Assembly (NCBI RefSeq): GCF_008386495.1
Contig: NZ_VTHJ01000020.1
Location: 16,165-80,164 of the forward strand
Direction: 5' to 3'
Source of the DNA: Streptomyces tailanensis
Lineage (GTDB): Bacteria > Actinomycetota > Actinomycetes > Streptomycetales > Streptomycetaceae
Length of the DNA: 64,000 nt
The number at the start of each line of letters is the position of its first letter. Within the stretch, counting starts at the first letter, position 1. Under the pieces are notes generated by a model, which saw nothing but the letters and a program-made list of their open reading frames with translations, made no database searches and had not been told where the DNA came from. This document shows, piece after piece, positions 49,033 through 57,570 of this stretch. Position numbers and translations under genes: made by a program.

Positions 49033-51111
49033 TCAGGCCGCGACCGGCTCCTTCGTTTCGGTCTTCGCGGCGGCCGGGGCCGACTCGGCCGCGGCGCCCG
49101 GCTGGGTCTTGCGCATGCCCTTCAGGACGATGACCAGGCCGGCCGTGATCGCCGTACCGACCGCGATGGCCAGCAGGTACAGGAGCGGCTTGCCGATCAG
49201 CGGGGTGACCCAGATGCCGCCGTGCGGGGCGCGCAGGGTCGAACCGAAGGCCATGGTCAGCGCGCCGGTGACCGCGCCGCCCGCCATGGAGGCGGGGATG
49301 ACCCGCAGCGGGTCGGCGGCGGCGAACGGGATCGCGCCCTCGGAGATGAAGGAGGCACCGAGCACCCAGGCCGCCTTGCCGTTCTCACGCTCGGCGGTGG
49401 TGAACAGCTTCTTGCGGATCGTGGTGGCGAGGGCCATGCCGAGCGGCGGGACCATACCGGCGGCCATCACCGCGGCCATGATCTTCATCGCGGCGGGACT
49501 CGGGTCCTGCACGGCGATACCGGCGGTGGCGAAGGCGTACGCGACCTTGTTGACCGGGCCGCCCAGGTCGAAGCACATCATCAGGCCGAGCAGGATGCCG
49601 AGCAGGACGGCGTTGGAGCCGGAGAGGCCGCTCAGCCAGTCGGTCATGCCCTTCTGGGCCTCGGCGATGGGCTTGCCGATCACGATCAGCATCAGGAAGC
49701 CGACGACGGTCGACGAGACGAGCGGAATCACCACCACCGGCATGATGCCGCGCAGTACCGGCGGGATCTTGATCCGCTGGATGGCGAGGACCACCGCACC
49801 GGCCAGCAGACCGGCGACCAGACCGCCGAGGAAGCCGGCGGCGATGTTGGAGGCGATCATGCCGCCGACGAAGCCGGGGACGAGGCCGGGGCGGTCCGCC
49901 ATGCCGTACGCGATGTAACCGGCGAGGACGGGGATCAGGAAGCCGAAGGCGACGGCGCCGATCTGGAACAGCAGGGCGGCCCAGCTGTCGATCTGGAGCC
50001 AGTCGAAGTGCTCGGTGACCGGCTTGGCCGAGTTGATCTCCCAGCCGCCGATCGCGAAGCCGAGGGCGATCAGCAGACCGCCCGCCGCGACGAACGGGAC
50101 CATGTAACTGACGCCGGACATCAGCCACTTGCGGAGCTTGGTGCCGTAGCCCTCACCGGGCTCGCCGGCCCGCTCGACGGGCGTGCCGCCGGGCTTGGCA
50201 GCCGCGGTGACCTCTCCGCGCGCGGCCTTCTCCCGCACCTCGGTGATCAGCTGGGCGGGGCGGTTGATGCCCGCCTTCACGCCGACGTCGACCGTGGGCT
50301 TCCCGGCGAACCGGCCCTTCTCCCGTACGGGCACGTCGTGGGCGAAGATCACGCCGTCGGCGGCGGCGATGACCGCCGGGTCCAGCCGGGAGAAGCCGGC
50401 CGAGCCCTGCGTCTCTACGACGATCTCGACGTCACCGGCGTCCCGGCCGGCGTTCTCCAGCGACTCGGCGGCCATGTAGGTGTGCGCGATGCCGGTGGGG
50501 CAGGAGGTGACGGCGACGATACGGAACGGGCGACCGCCGTCGGCCGTGGGCTCGTCGGTGGGGTCGGCCGGGGGCTCGGCCGTGGTGGTGCTGACCGCGG
50601 CGGAGTCGGGGGAGGCCGTTCCGCCCGACGCCGCCGCGGAGTCTGTGGTGTCCGCCGGGGCTTCCGTCTCCTCGTCGCCCCGGATGAGCGCGGCGGCGCG
50701 GGCCGCGTCGTCGACCGAGCGCAGCGCGTCCGTGAACTCGGCGTTCATCAGCTGACGGGCGAGGGAGGACAGGATCGTGAGGTGGGCGTCGTCGGCGCCC
50801 GCCGGGGCGGCGATCAGGAAGATCAGGTCGGCGGGACCGTCGGCCGCGCCGAAGTCGATGCCGGCCGCGCTGCGCCCGAAGGCCAGGGTCGGCTCGGTGA
50901 CGTGCTCGCTGCGGCAGTGCGGGATACCGATGCCGCCGTCGAGGCCGGTCGGCATCTGCGCCTCACGGGCGGCGACGTCGGCGAGGAAGCCGTCCAGGTC
51001 GGTGACCCGGCCCTTCGCGGCCATGCGCTCGGCGAGGGCACGTGCCGCCGCTTCCTTCGTCTCGGCGGACAGGTCGAGGTCGACCAGGTCCGCGGTGATC
51101 ATCTCGCTCAT
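49033..51111 (-). CDS. fruA: PTS fructose transporter subunit IIABC
   Basis: A 692-residue fused enzyme II. EIIA comes first, with the phospho-histidine in GIGIPHCRSEH (His65). An Ala/Thr/Asp-rich linker (about residues 146-194) leads to EIIB, with the phospho-cysteine in VTSCPTGIAHTYMAAE (Cys204). The EIIC membrane domain follows, with about nine or ten helices (FVAAGGLLIALGFAIGGWEI, then FISEGAIPFAAADP). It imports fructose as fructose-1-phosphate using HPr phosphate. The start is ATG 51111 with AAGGAG upstream, overlapping the stop of the small ORF at 51108-51290 by 4 bp. It is last in the fruR-fruK-orf-fruA operon. Confidence 0.95.
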   Translation of the reverse strand: MSEMITADLVDLDLSAETKEAAARALAERMAAKGRVTDLDGFLADVAAREAQMPTGLDGGIGIPHCRSEHVTEPTLAFGRSAAGIDFGAADGPADLIFLIAAPAGADDAHLTILSSLARQLMNAEFTDALRSVDDAARAAALIRGDEETEAPADTTDSAAASGGTASPDSAAVSTTTAEPPADPTDEPTADGGRPFRIVAVTSCPTGIAHTYMAAESLENAGRDAGDVEIVVETQGSAGFSRLDPAVIAAADGVIFAHDVPVREKGRFAGKPTVDVGVKAGINRPAQLITEVREKAARGEVTAAAKPGGTPVERAGEPGEGYGTKLRKWLMSGVSYMVPFVAAGGLLIALGFAIGGWEINSAKPVTEHFDWLQIDSWAALLFQIGAVAFGFLIPVLAGYIAYGMADRPGLVPGFVGGMIASNIAAGFLGGLVAGLLAGAVVLAIQRIKIPPVLRGIMPVVVIPLVSSTVVGFLMLIVIGKPIAEAQKGMTDWLSGLSGSNAVLLGILLGLMMCFDLGGPVNKVAYAFATAGIAVQDPSPAAMKIMAAVMAAGMVPPLGMALATTIRKKLFTTAERENGKAAWVLGASFISEGAIPFAAADPLRVIPASMAGGAVTGALTMAFGSTLRAPHGGIWVTPLIGKPLLYLLAIAVGTAITAGLVIVLKGMRKTQPGAAAESAPAAAKTETKEPVAA

Positions 51112-51290
51112 CGCGGGCTCCTTCGCACGCGTATCGCCCTGGGGATGTGGTGGGCGGGGGTGGGGACGGGGGTGTGGGGGGCGCGGGCCGCGAGGGCCGA
51201 CAGGGGGTGGGGCGGGACGGCGGTGACCAAGGCGAGTAACTCGTGGCCGACACCGTTGAGGGCCTCCCGGAACGGGGGTGCGGCGCTCAT
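51108..51290 (-). CDS. Small ORF coupled between fruK and fruA
   Basis: 60 residues, MSAAPPFREALNGVGHELLA and then a Pro/Ala/His-rich end. Its ATG (51290) overlaps the fruK stop as ATGA and has GAGGGAG seven bases upstream; its stop overlaps the fruA start as ATGA. Without it, a 175-base untranslated gap would separate fruK from fruA. These features argue for real translation, perhaps mainly to couple fruA to fruK. No family was recognised, and composition is low-complexity after residue 25. Confidence 0.55.
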   Translation of the reverse strand: MSAAPPFREALNGVGHELLALVTAVPPHPLSALAARAPHTPVPTPAHHIPRAIRVRRSPR

Positions 51291-52249
51291 GACACCGGCT
51301 CCCTCAGCACCCGGTCCACCGGCGCCTCCGCCGTGACCGTCACAGCCGCCGGGTCCAGGTCGGCCGGTGTCGGCATGACGCTGCCCGGTAGTTGTACGGC
51401 CGCGGCGCCGTGGGCGACGGCGGAGGCGAGGGCTTCCGGGCCGTCGCCGCCGGCGATCAGGAAACCGGCGAGGGAGGAGTCGCCGGCGCCCACGTTGCTG
51501 CGTACGGCGTCGACGCGGGCGCTGCCGAACCAGGCGCCCGAGGCGTTCACCAGCAGCTGCCCGTCGGCGCCGAGGCTGGCGAGTACCGCGTCGGCGCCCA
51601 TCTCGCGGAGTTCCTCCGCGGCCTTGACGGCGTCGCCGACGGTGGCGAGGGGGCGGCCCACGGCTTCGGCGAGTTCCTCGGCGTTGGGCTTGACGACGTC
51701 CGGGCGCTCACGCAGTGCGGCCAGCAGGGCCGGGCCCGAGGTGTCCAGCGCAATCCGGGCGCCCGCGGCGTGGGCGCGGGCGACGAGTTCGGCGTACCAG
51801 GACGGGGCGAGACCGCGCGGGAGGCTGCCGCAGCAGGCGATCCAGGAGGCGTCGACGGACTGGGCGCGGACGGTCTCCAGGAGGAGTTCCTCCTCGGCGG
51901 CCGACAGCTGCGGGCCCGGCGCGTTGATCTTCGTCAGGACGCCGTCCGACTCGGCGAGGGCGATGTTGGAACGGGTCGCCCCGGCCACCGGCACCCGCGC
52001 GACCTCGATCCCCTGCGCGTCGAGCAGGTCCGCGACCAGCGCGCCCGGCGCACCGCCCAGCGGCAGTACGGCCACGGTGCGCTGCCCGGCGGCGGCAACC
52101 GCCCGGGAGACGTTGACGCCCTTGCCGCCCGGGTCCATGCGTTCGCCGGTGGCCCGGATGACCTCACCGCGGTCGAGGGAGGGGACCTCGTAGGTACGGT
52201 CGAGGGACGGGTTTGGGGTGACGGTGAGGATCATGCGTACTCGTTTCAT
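51287..52249 (-). CDS. fruK: 1-phosphofructokinase
   Basis: A 320-residue PfkB-family kinase. It shows ILTVTPNPSLDRTYEVPSLD at the start, the GGKGVNVSRA substrate motif, NIALAESDGVLTKINAPGP and KPNAEELAEAVGRPL. The anion-hole and base motif is NVGAGDSSLAGFL, with the catalytic Asp. It phosphorylates fructose-1-phosphate to fructose-1,6-bisphosphate after PTS uptake. ATG 52249 overlaps the fruR stop by 4 bp and was chosen for that coupling; ATG 52234 is the conventional alternative (MILTVTPN). It lies in the fru operon between fruR and the small ORF. Confidence 0.94.
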   Translation of the reverse strand: MKRVRMILTVTPNPSLDRTYEVPSLDRGEVIRATGERMDPGGKGVNVSRAVAAAGQRTVAVLPLGGAPGALVADLLDAQGIEVARVPVAGATRSNIALAESDGVLTKINAPGPQLSAAEEELLLETVRAQSVDASWIACCGSLPRGLAPSWYAELVARAHAAGARIALDTSGPALLAALRERPDVVKPNAEELAEAVGRPLATVGDAVKAAEELREMGADAVLASLGADGQLLVNASGAWFGSARVDAVRSNVGAGDSSLAGFLIAGGDGPEALASAVAHGAAAVQLPGSVMPTPADLDPAAVTVTAEAPVDRVLREPVS

Positions 52250-53007
52250 ACACACAGCACTTCCGTGCCGCCGCGCTCGATGGCGAGGGCGTCTTCGGGG
52301 CTCAGCCCCTTGTCGGTGATCAGCAGGTCCACGTCGCTCAGGGCGCCGAAGCGGGCGAAGTGTTCCTGGCTGTGCTTGGAGGAGTCGGCGAGCAGTACGA
52401 CGCGGCGGGCGGCGGCCACCGCCGCGCGCTTCACGGCGGCCTCGGCGAGGTCGGGGGTGGTCAGGCCGTGCTCGGTGGAGAAGCCGTTGGCCGCCACGAA
52501 AAGTACATCAGCGCGGATTTCGCCGTAAGCCCGGAGTGCCCAGGCGTCCACGGCGGCGCGCGTACGGTGGCGGACGCGGCCGCCTACCAGGTGGAGCTGG
52601 ATGCCCGGGTGGTCGGCGAGGCGGGCCGCGATCGGCAGGCTGTGCGTGACCGCGGTGAGCGTGGCCTCGAGCGGGATGGCGGCGGCGAGGCGCGCGACCG
52701 TCGTACCGGCGTCGAGGACGACCGTGCCGTCGGTCGGCAGTTCGGCGAGGGCGGCCTGCGCGATACGGTCCTTCTGGTCGGCCGCCGTGCCTTCGCGCTC
52801 GGCGAGGTCGGGCTCGAAGTCCAGCCGCCCGGCCGGGATGGCACCGCCGTGCACGCGCTGTACGAGGCCGGCGCGGTCCAGGGCCTTCAGGTCGCGGCGG
52901 ATCGTCTCGGCCGTGACCTGGAACTCCTCCGCCAGCGACACCACGTCCACCCGGCCGCCGTCACGCGCGAGCCGGAGGATCTCCTGCTGCCGCTCCGGTG
53001 CGTACAT
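52246..53007 (-). CDS. fruR: DeoR family regulator of the fructose operon
   Basis: 253 residues. The DeoR helix-turn-helix is at residues 5-55 (RQQEILRLARDGGRVDVVSLAEEF, written in part, then TAETIRRDLKALDRAGLVQRVHGGA), followed by the sugar-phosphate sensing domain with VVLDAGTTVARLA, LVGGRVRHRTRAAV and LADSSKHSQEHFARFG. Such regulators release DNA when fructose-1-phosphate binds. The start is ATG 53007. It is first in the operon and coupled to fruK, so it regulates itself along with the pathway. Confidence 0.92.
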   Translation of the reverse strand: MYAPERQQEILRLARDGGRVDVVSLAEEFQVTAETIRRDLKALDRAGLVQRVHGGAIPAGRLDFEPDLAEREGTAADQKDRIAQAALAELPTDGTVVLDAGTTVARLAAAIPLEATLTAVTHSLPIAARLADHPGIQLHLVGGRVRHRTRAAVDAWALRAYGEIRADVLFVAANGFSTEHGLTTPDLAEAAVKRAAVAAARRVVLLADSSKHSQEHFARFGALSDVDLLITDKGLSPEDALAIERGGTEVLCV

Positions 53008-53073
53008 GTCCGTTCGCCTCCGACTGATCCGGATCCGATGTGATGCGATGCCCGATTCTGTGGGTTCGCTCGG

Positions 53074-53102
53074 AGGCTACGCCCGGATTTCCGAAAAGTA
53101 AA
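53074..53102 (-). promoter_or_regulatory. Promoter candidate for the fru operon
   Basis: On the minus strand, TTTACT (-35, at 53102-53097) and TAGCCT (-10, at 53079-53074) are 17 bp apart, about 67 bp before the fruR start. GTTCG-N15-CGAAC at about 53106-53130 flanks it and is a candidate operator. Confidence 0.5.
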
Positions 53103-53273
53103 CAGGTTCGGGCATGGAATGGACACGAACGGGCGCTTCGACCAACAAGAGGCAGAGCGAAGCAGGAGTAGGCCAGATCTCGTCCTATATATCCGGCACC
53201 CTCGACTCATGACGACGACAAGCAGGACGAGGCTCAGGACGAAAGGCACACCCCCGGCCGGAAAGGGGCTCTC

Positions 53274-54251
53274 ATGACCACCGACACCCCCGCCCGGCTC
53301 CTCCAGCTCCTCTCCCTCCTCCAGACGCCCCGGGAGTGGCCGGGGGGCGAGTTGGCCGATCGGCTCGGGGTTTCGCGGCGTACCGTCCGGCGGGACATCG
53401 ACCGGCTGCGGGAGCTCGGCTATCCGGTGCAGGCGACCAAGGGGGCCGACGGGGGGTATCGGCTGGTGGCGGGGAAGGCGATGCCTCCGCTTGTGCTCGA
53501 CGACGAGGAAGCCGTGGCGATCGCGGTGGGGCTGCGGGCCGGGGCCGGGCACGCCGTGGAGGGGGTGGACGAGGCGTCCGTGCGGGCGCTTGCCAAGCTC
53601 GAACAGGTGCTGCCCTCGCGGCTGCGTCACCGGGTTGCCACGTTGCAGGCCGCCACCACCCCGCTGACCAGCGGCGACGGGGCGACCGTCGCGCCCGGGA
53701 CGCTGACCGTGATGGCCTCGGCGGTGGCGGGCCAGGAGCGGCTGCGTTTCGCCTACCGCTCCGGCGACGGCACGGACTCGCGCCGCCACTGCGAGCCGTA
53801 TCGGCTGGTCTCGACCGGCCTCCGCTGGTATCTCGTCGCGTACGACCTCGACCGCGCCGACTGGCGCACCTTCCGCGTCGACCGGGTCACCGAACCCTTC
53901 GCCACGGGCGCCCGGTTCGCGCCACGCGAGCTGCCGACGGGGAGCGCGGAGGAGTACCTGAGGCAGTCGATGTACCACCAGCAGGAGACGTACGAGTTCG
54001 ACGTCACGTTCGCCGCGCCCGTGGAGTTCATCGCGGCCCGGCTCCCGCGCTGGTTCGGCGCGCCGGAGCCCATCGACGAACACAGCTGTCGGCTGCGGGG
54101 CTCCTCCGGCGGCTCCATGGAATGGCTGGCGGTGCGGCTCGCCCACATCGAGTGCGAGTTCACGGCGCATGAGCCACCGGAACTCGTCCGTTACGTACGG
54201 GAGTTGGGCGCGCGTCTGACGCGGGCGGCGGGTGGCGGGCGGCGCGACTGA
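53274..54251 (+). CDS. WYL domain transcriptional regulator (YafY type)
   Basis: 325 residues. An N-terminal HTH_11 winged helix (RLLQLLSLLQTPREWPGGEL, then ADRLGVSRRTVRRDIDRLRE) is followed by the WYL domain (LRFAYRSGDGTDSRRHCEPY, then GLRWYLVAYDLDRADWRTFR, where the W-Y-L triad is visible) and a WCX end. WYL proteins bind nucleotides or other small ligands and regulate diverse genes. The start is ATG 53274. It stands alone after the divergent fruR promoter region and is closed by strong hairpins. The target is unknown. Confidence 0.9.
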   Translation: MTTDTPARLLQLLSLLQTPREWPGGELADRLGVSRRTVRRDIDRLRELGYPVQATKGADGGYRLVAGKAMPPLVLDDEEAVAIAVGLRAGAGHAVEGVDEASVRALAKLEQVLPSRLRHRVATLQAATTPLTSGDGATVAPGTLTVMASAVAGQERLRFAYRSGDGTDSRRHCEPYRLVSTGLRWYLVAYDLDRADWRTFRVDRVTEPFATGARFAPRELPTGSAEEYLRQSMYHQQETYEFDVTFAAPVEFIAARLPRWFGAPEPIDEHSCRLRGSSGGSMEWLAVRLAHIECEFTAHEPPELVRYVRELGARLTRAAGGGRRD

Positions 54252-54279
54252 CGTGCGCTGACGACGATGACGACAAAAG

Positions 54280-54326
54280 GAGCCGGGCTCCGGCGCCGGG
54301 GGGGGGGAGGCGCCGAAGCCCGGCTC
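54280..54326 (+). terminator. Terminator after the WYL gene
   Basis: GAGCCGGGCTCCGGCGCC and GGCGCCGAAGCCCGGCTC arms (one mismatch) around a G-run loop, 29 bp after the stop. Confidence 0.85.
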
Positions 54327-54331
54327 TGGGA

Positions 54332-54365
54332 GAGTCCCGGCGCTGGGGGGAGAGCGTCGGGACTC
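54332..54365. terminator. Second hairpin after the WYL gene
   Basis: GAGTCCCGGCGCT and AGCGTCGGGACTC arms around a G-rich loop. With the first hairpin it forms a tandem terminator between convergent WYL and hrdD transcripts. The rest of the gap to 54629 shows no gene. Confidence 0.7.
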
Positions 54366-54629
54366 GGCTTCGGTTGGCTCAGGTTGGCTCAAGAGCCTTG
54401 AGTACGGCGTACGACGGCTGCACTGGCTGCGTTGCGGCGCCCTCGACTCCCTCGGACTCCGGGTCCCGGGCCGGGCGGCTCCGGGCCCGGTGAAGTCTTG
54501 GGCTCGGAAGTCTTGTGCCCCGGGATCGGGGAGTTGAAGCGGCGTAGTACGGCCAAGGTTGTGGCCGACGTACGGCGGTACGCCAGCGCACGCCCCTGAC
54601 CGTGCTCACCGCGTCGGGTCCGGCGGCGG

Positions 54630-55628
54630 TCAGGCCGCCGCGTCGAACCCCGTGTCCCGGGCGAGCTTCTTCAGTTCGAGCAGCGCGTGCTTCTCGATCT
54701 GGCGGATCCGCTCGCGGGTGAGCCCGTGCTCCTTGCCGACCTCCGTGAGGGTGCGCTCGCGGCCGTCCTCGATGCCGTACCGCATCTTGATGATGGAGGC
54801 CGTGCGCTGGTCGAGCCGCCCGATGAGACTGTCGAGCTCCTCGCTGCGCAGCAGCGTGAGCACGGACTGCTCGGGCGAGACGGCCGAGGTGTCCTCCAGC
54901 AGGTCGCCGAACTGGGTCTCGCCCTCGTCGTCGACGGACATGTTGAGGGAGACCGGGTCGCGGGCCCAGTCGAGTACGTCGCTGACGCGCTCCGGGGTGG
55001 AGCCGAGCTCGGTGGCGATCTCCTGGGGCTCGGGCTCGCGCCCGTGTTCACGGTTGAACTCGCGCTGGACGCGCCGGATCCGCCCGAGCTCCTCGACCAG
55101 GTGGACGGGCAGCCGGATGGTCCGCGACTGATCGGCTATCGAACGGGTGATGGCCTGACGGATCCACCAGGTGGCGTAGGTCGAGAACTTGAAGCCCTTG
55201 CGGTAGTCGAACTTCTCCACCGCGCGGACCAAGCCGGCGTTGCCCTCCTGGATGAGGTCGAGCAGGGGCAGGCCGCTGCGCGGATACCGCCGGGCCACGG
55301 CCACCACCAGCCGCAGGTTCGACCGTATGAAGATGTCCTTGGCCCGCTCGCTGTCGGCGACGAGGGCCTGAAGCTCCTCACGGGTGGCGTCCGCCCTGGC
55401 CTCCTCCTTGCCGTCGAGGATCTGCTGCGCGAACACACCCGCCTCGATGATCTGGGACAGCTCGACTTCCTTGGCGGCGTCGAGCAGCGGCGTACGCGCG
55501 ATCTCGTCGAGGTACATGCCGACCAGGTCGCGGTCGGCGATCTCGCCGCCAGAGGCGCGAACGCTGCTTGCCGCGTCGCTCCCGCCGGAAGCGGACGAAC
55601 GACGAGCGGCGACGGCACGGGTTGCCAT
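54630..55628 (-). CDS. hrdD: RNA polymerase sigma factor HrdD
   Basis: A 332-residue group 2 sigma-70 factor and near-identical in pattern to Streptomyces HrdD. It has region 1.2 (DLVGMYLDEIARTPLLDAAK), region 2 (KDIFIRSNLRLVVAVARRYP, then FKFSTYATWWIRQAITRSIA), region 3, and region 4.2 (GKEHGLTRERIRQIEKHALL), ending KKLARDTGFDAAA. It guides RNA polymerase to a subset of promoters and is dispensable in the laboratory. The start is ATG 55628 with AAGGGAG upstream; longer frames upstream lack support. A SigR-type promoter lies 116-142 bp upstream, consistent with the known thiol-stress control of hrdD. Confidence 0.96.
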   Translation of the reverse strand: MATRAVAARRSSASGGSDAASSVRASGGEIADRDLVGMYLDEIARTPLLDAAKEVELSQIIEAGVFAQQILDGKEEARADATREELQALVADSERAKDIFIRSNLRLVVAVARRYPRSGLPLLDLIQEGNAGLVRAVEKFDYRKGFKFSTYATWWIRQAITRSIADQSRTIRLPVHLVEELGRIRRVQREFNREHGREPEPQEIATELGSTPERVSDVLDWARDPVSLNMSVDDEGETQFGDLLEDTSAVSPEQSVLTLLRSEELDSLIGRLDQRTASIIKMRYGIEDGRERTLTEVGKEHGLTRERIRQIEKHALLELKKLARDTGFDAAA

Positions 55629-55743
55629 GCGTGCTCCCTTGCGATGGTGGGCTGGCAGGGTCGTGTCTGGTCTACGTGGGTCTGCTGCGGCCGCGCGGAC
55701 ACTCTTCCGGCACTGTGCCGAGTGCCCGGCTTCCGAAGGAAAC

Positions 55744-55770
55744 AACGACTGGAATCAGGACAGAATTCCC
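55744..55770 (-). promoter_or_regulatory. SigR-type promoter of hrdD
   Basis: The minus strand reads GGGAAT-N18-GTT, an exact match to the SigR consensus (GGGAAT-18-GTT). Transcription would start near 55737, giving a leader of about 110 bases. hrdD is a known member of the SigR regulon in S. coelicolor. Confidence 0.85.
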
Positions 55771-55830
55771 AAGCCGTCCCACTATTTTTCTGATCTTGCA
55801 GTACCCTGTGCCGTCACACGAGGAGGCCAG

Positions 55831-56406
55831 ATGTCGTCGGAGTCCGAAGAGGTGCAGGTCAGACCGGGAGTCGAGGCCGACCTCACCGCCCTCACTGACA
55901 TCTACAACCACTACATCCGTGAGACGTCGATCACATTCGATACCGCTGTCTTCACTCCGGAAGAGCGCCGCCCTTGGCTCCTCTCCCACCTTGAAGACGG
56001 ACGACACCGCCTGATAGTTGCCACCACGGCGAACTATGAATTGGACGCAGCGGCGCGAAGCGCCTCGTTGAGGGGCGGTGGCCGGGAGACGGGTGGGCAG
56101 ATTCTTGGGTACGCCACGAGCAGCGCGTTTCGCGCGAAGCCGGCGTACGGCACGTCCGTGGAGGTGTCGGCGTACCTGGCCCCGGACGCCGGCGGCCGGG
56201 GCGTGGGCACGCTCCTCTACAAGGCCCTGTTCGAGTCCCTCGCCGGAGAGGACCTCCACCGGGCGTACGCGGGCATAGTCCCGCCGAACGAGGCGTCGCG
56301 GCGGCTGCACGAACGCTTCGGCTTCCGGCACGTCGGTACGTACCGGGAGGTCGGCCGGAAGTTCGGGCGGTACTGGGATGTGGCCTGGTACGAGAAGGAA
56401 CTGTGA
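55831..56406 (+). CDS. GNAT acetyltransferase of the phosphinothricin acetyltransferase type
   Basis: 191 residues. VRPGVEADLTALTDIYNHYI and the RETSITFDT motif are the hallmark of PAT/Bar-like enzymes. The acetyl-CoA loop is YLAPDAGGRGVGTLLYKAL, followed by AGIVPPNEASRRLHERFGF and WDVAWYEKEL. Relatives detoxify phosphinothricin or methionine sulfone/sulfoximine; a housekeeping role is as likely as resistance. A short unusual insert lies near residues 75-88 (ELDAAARSASLRGGGRETGG). The start is ATG 55831, with GAGGAGG five bases upstream, divergent from hrdD. Confidence 0.88.
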   Translation: MSSESEEVQVRPGVEADLTALTDIYNHYIRETSITFDTAVFTPEERRPWLLSHLEDGRHRLIVATTANYELDAAARSASLRGGGRETGGQILGYATSSAFRAKPAYGTSVEVSAYLAPDAGGRGVGTLLYKALFESLAGEDLHRAYAGIVPPNEASRRLHERFGFRHVGTYREVGRKFGRYWDVAWYEKEL

Positions 56407-56430
56407 CGTCTGCTCGGACGTCCGCCCGCC

Positions 56431-56781
56431 TTACTCGGCAGCCTCCATCGCCTCCCTCATCGCCTTCGCGGTGGTGGTGGGGTCGTATCCCTCGGGAACG
56501 CCTTCGACCAGGATGATGTCGCCCTTGATGTGCCGCGCTCGCAGCGGCGCGATCTCCTGATACGCGGGCGAGTCCCACCACTCCCGCGCCTCGGCCATCC
56601 CGGGAAACCCGATCACCACAACCGCTCCCGGCCAGTTCCCCTCCTTCACCTCGTGCTGCGCGACGTGCACGAGGAAACGACCGCCGTACGGTTCGAAGGT
56701 CCCGGAGATCCGCTCGATGTACTCCGCGACCTCCGGGTGCGGGGCGGCGTCCTGGAGGTGGGCTATGGCGTAGGCGGGCAT
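56431..56781 (-). CDS. DUF1330 domain protein
   Basis: 116 residues, matching DUF1330 across the whole length: AYAIAHLQDAAPHPEVAEYI, GTFEPYGGRFLVHVAQHEVK, GNWPGAVVVIGFPGMAEARE and WWDSPAYQEIAPLRARHIKG. It is a dimeric alpha/beta-barrel (ferredoxin-like) protein of unknown function. The start is ATG 56781. It ends convergent with the GNAT gene and lies on the same strand as the SRPBCC gene, 112 bp apart, so the two could be cotranscribed. Confidence 0.85.
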   Translation of the reverse strand: MPAYAIAHLQDAAPHPEVAEYIERISGTFEPYGGRFLVHVAQHEVKEGNWPGAVVVIGFPGMAEAREWWDSPAYQEIAPLRARHIKGDIILVEGVPEGYDPTTTAKAMREAMEAAE

Positions 56782-56893
56782 GGCGTCCTTCCGGTCGGTC
56801 GGGCGGGCAGTCACTCCGTACGTACGCGGATGAGCCTGCCAGGCGCACAGGCGGGCGTCGATGACATGACAGGTAATGGCCGATCGGCGAGGG

Positions 56894-57346
56894 TCAGTCC
56901 CCCGCCTTCTCGGCGAGGAAGGTGCTCAGGCTGTCGAGCAGCATCGTGCTGCCCTGCTCGGCCATGTCACGTTCCTCGGCGGTGTCGCAGGTCTGACGGA
57001 GCACGATCTCGGTCCGGTGACTGCCCCGCTCACCGAGCTCCATGCCCATGACGGCGGGCGCGGCCTTGCCGGGGACGTCCATGCCGATCACCAGCCGGCT
57101 GTTCTCGTCGACCTCGACATAAGTGCCGGTCAGCGGGAACTGCCCGCCGTCGGGCGTGACCATCGTGGCCTTCCACGCCCCACCCGGCCGCACATCCATC
57201 TCCACGGACCCGGCTACGGCGCCCGCCCACCGCGCGTACTGCTCGGCGCTCGTCCAGGCCCGCCACACCTTCGCCGCGGGGGCGTCCAGCGTCCGGCTCA
57301 GCGTGTAGGAGAAGCCGCCTGCCTCGGTGGTCTGCTCGGTGCTCAT
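56894..57346 (-). CDS. SRPBCC (AHSA1/START-like) family protein
   Basis: 150 residues with the helix-grip fold of the AHSA1 family: FSYTLSRTLDAPAAKVWRAW, TSAEQYARWAGAVAGSVEMD, GGAWKATMVTPDGGQFPLTG and an amphipathic C-terminal helix (EQGSTMLLDSLSTFLAEKAG). It binds a hydrophobic ligand in a central cavity in known relatives; the function here is unknown. The start is ATG 57346, with GAGGAG eight bases before. Often such genes pair with an ArsR regulator, but none is present. Confidence 0.87.
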   Translation of the reverse strand: MSTEQTTEAGGFSYTLSRTLDAPAAKVWRAWTSAEQYARWAGAVAGSVEMDVRPGGAWKATMVTPDGGQFPLTGTYVEVDENSRLVIGMDVPGKAAPAVMGMELGERGSHRTEIVLRQTCDTAEERDMAEQGSTMLLDSLSTFLAEKAGD

Positions 57347-57570
57347 GTTCCGTCTCCTCGTGTCGCTCGGGGTTGCAGTCACACCGGTAGACGGCCGAGG
57401 GCGCGGAAAGTCATCGGTGTAGTGCCGTCTCGGCTCCCACGGACTGCCTTCCTGGTGCGGATGCGGGCCAGGAGGGCGAGGAGGTGCGGTTCAGGCCGTA
57501 CGAGATAGGCATGTGCATGGCGAGCCCATACGGTGCGGCCGGGGCCGGAGTTGTGGGCGCGCAACCGTGG

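Noticed and set aside
51170..51240. G-rich word repeats before fruA as a regulatory element
   Set aside because: They lie within the coupled small frame and reflect Pro/Ala/His codons on the minus strand.
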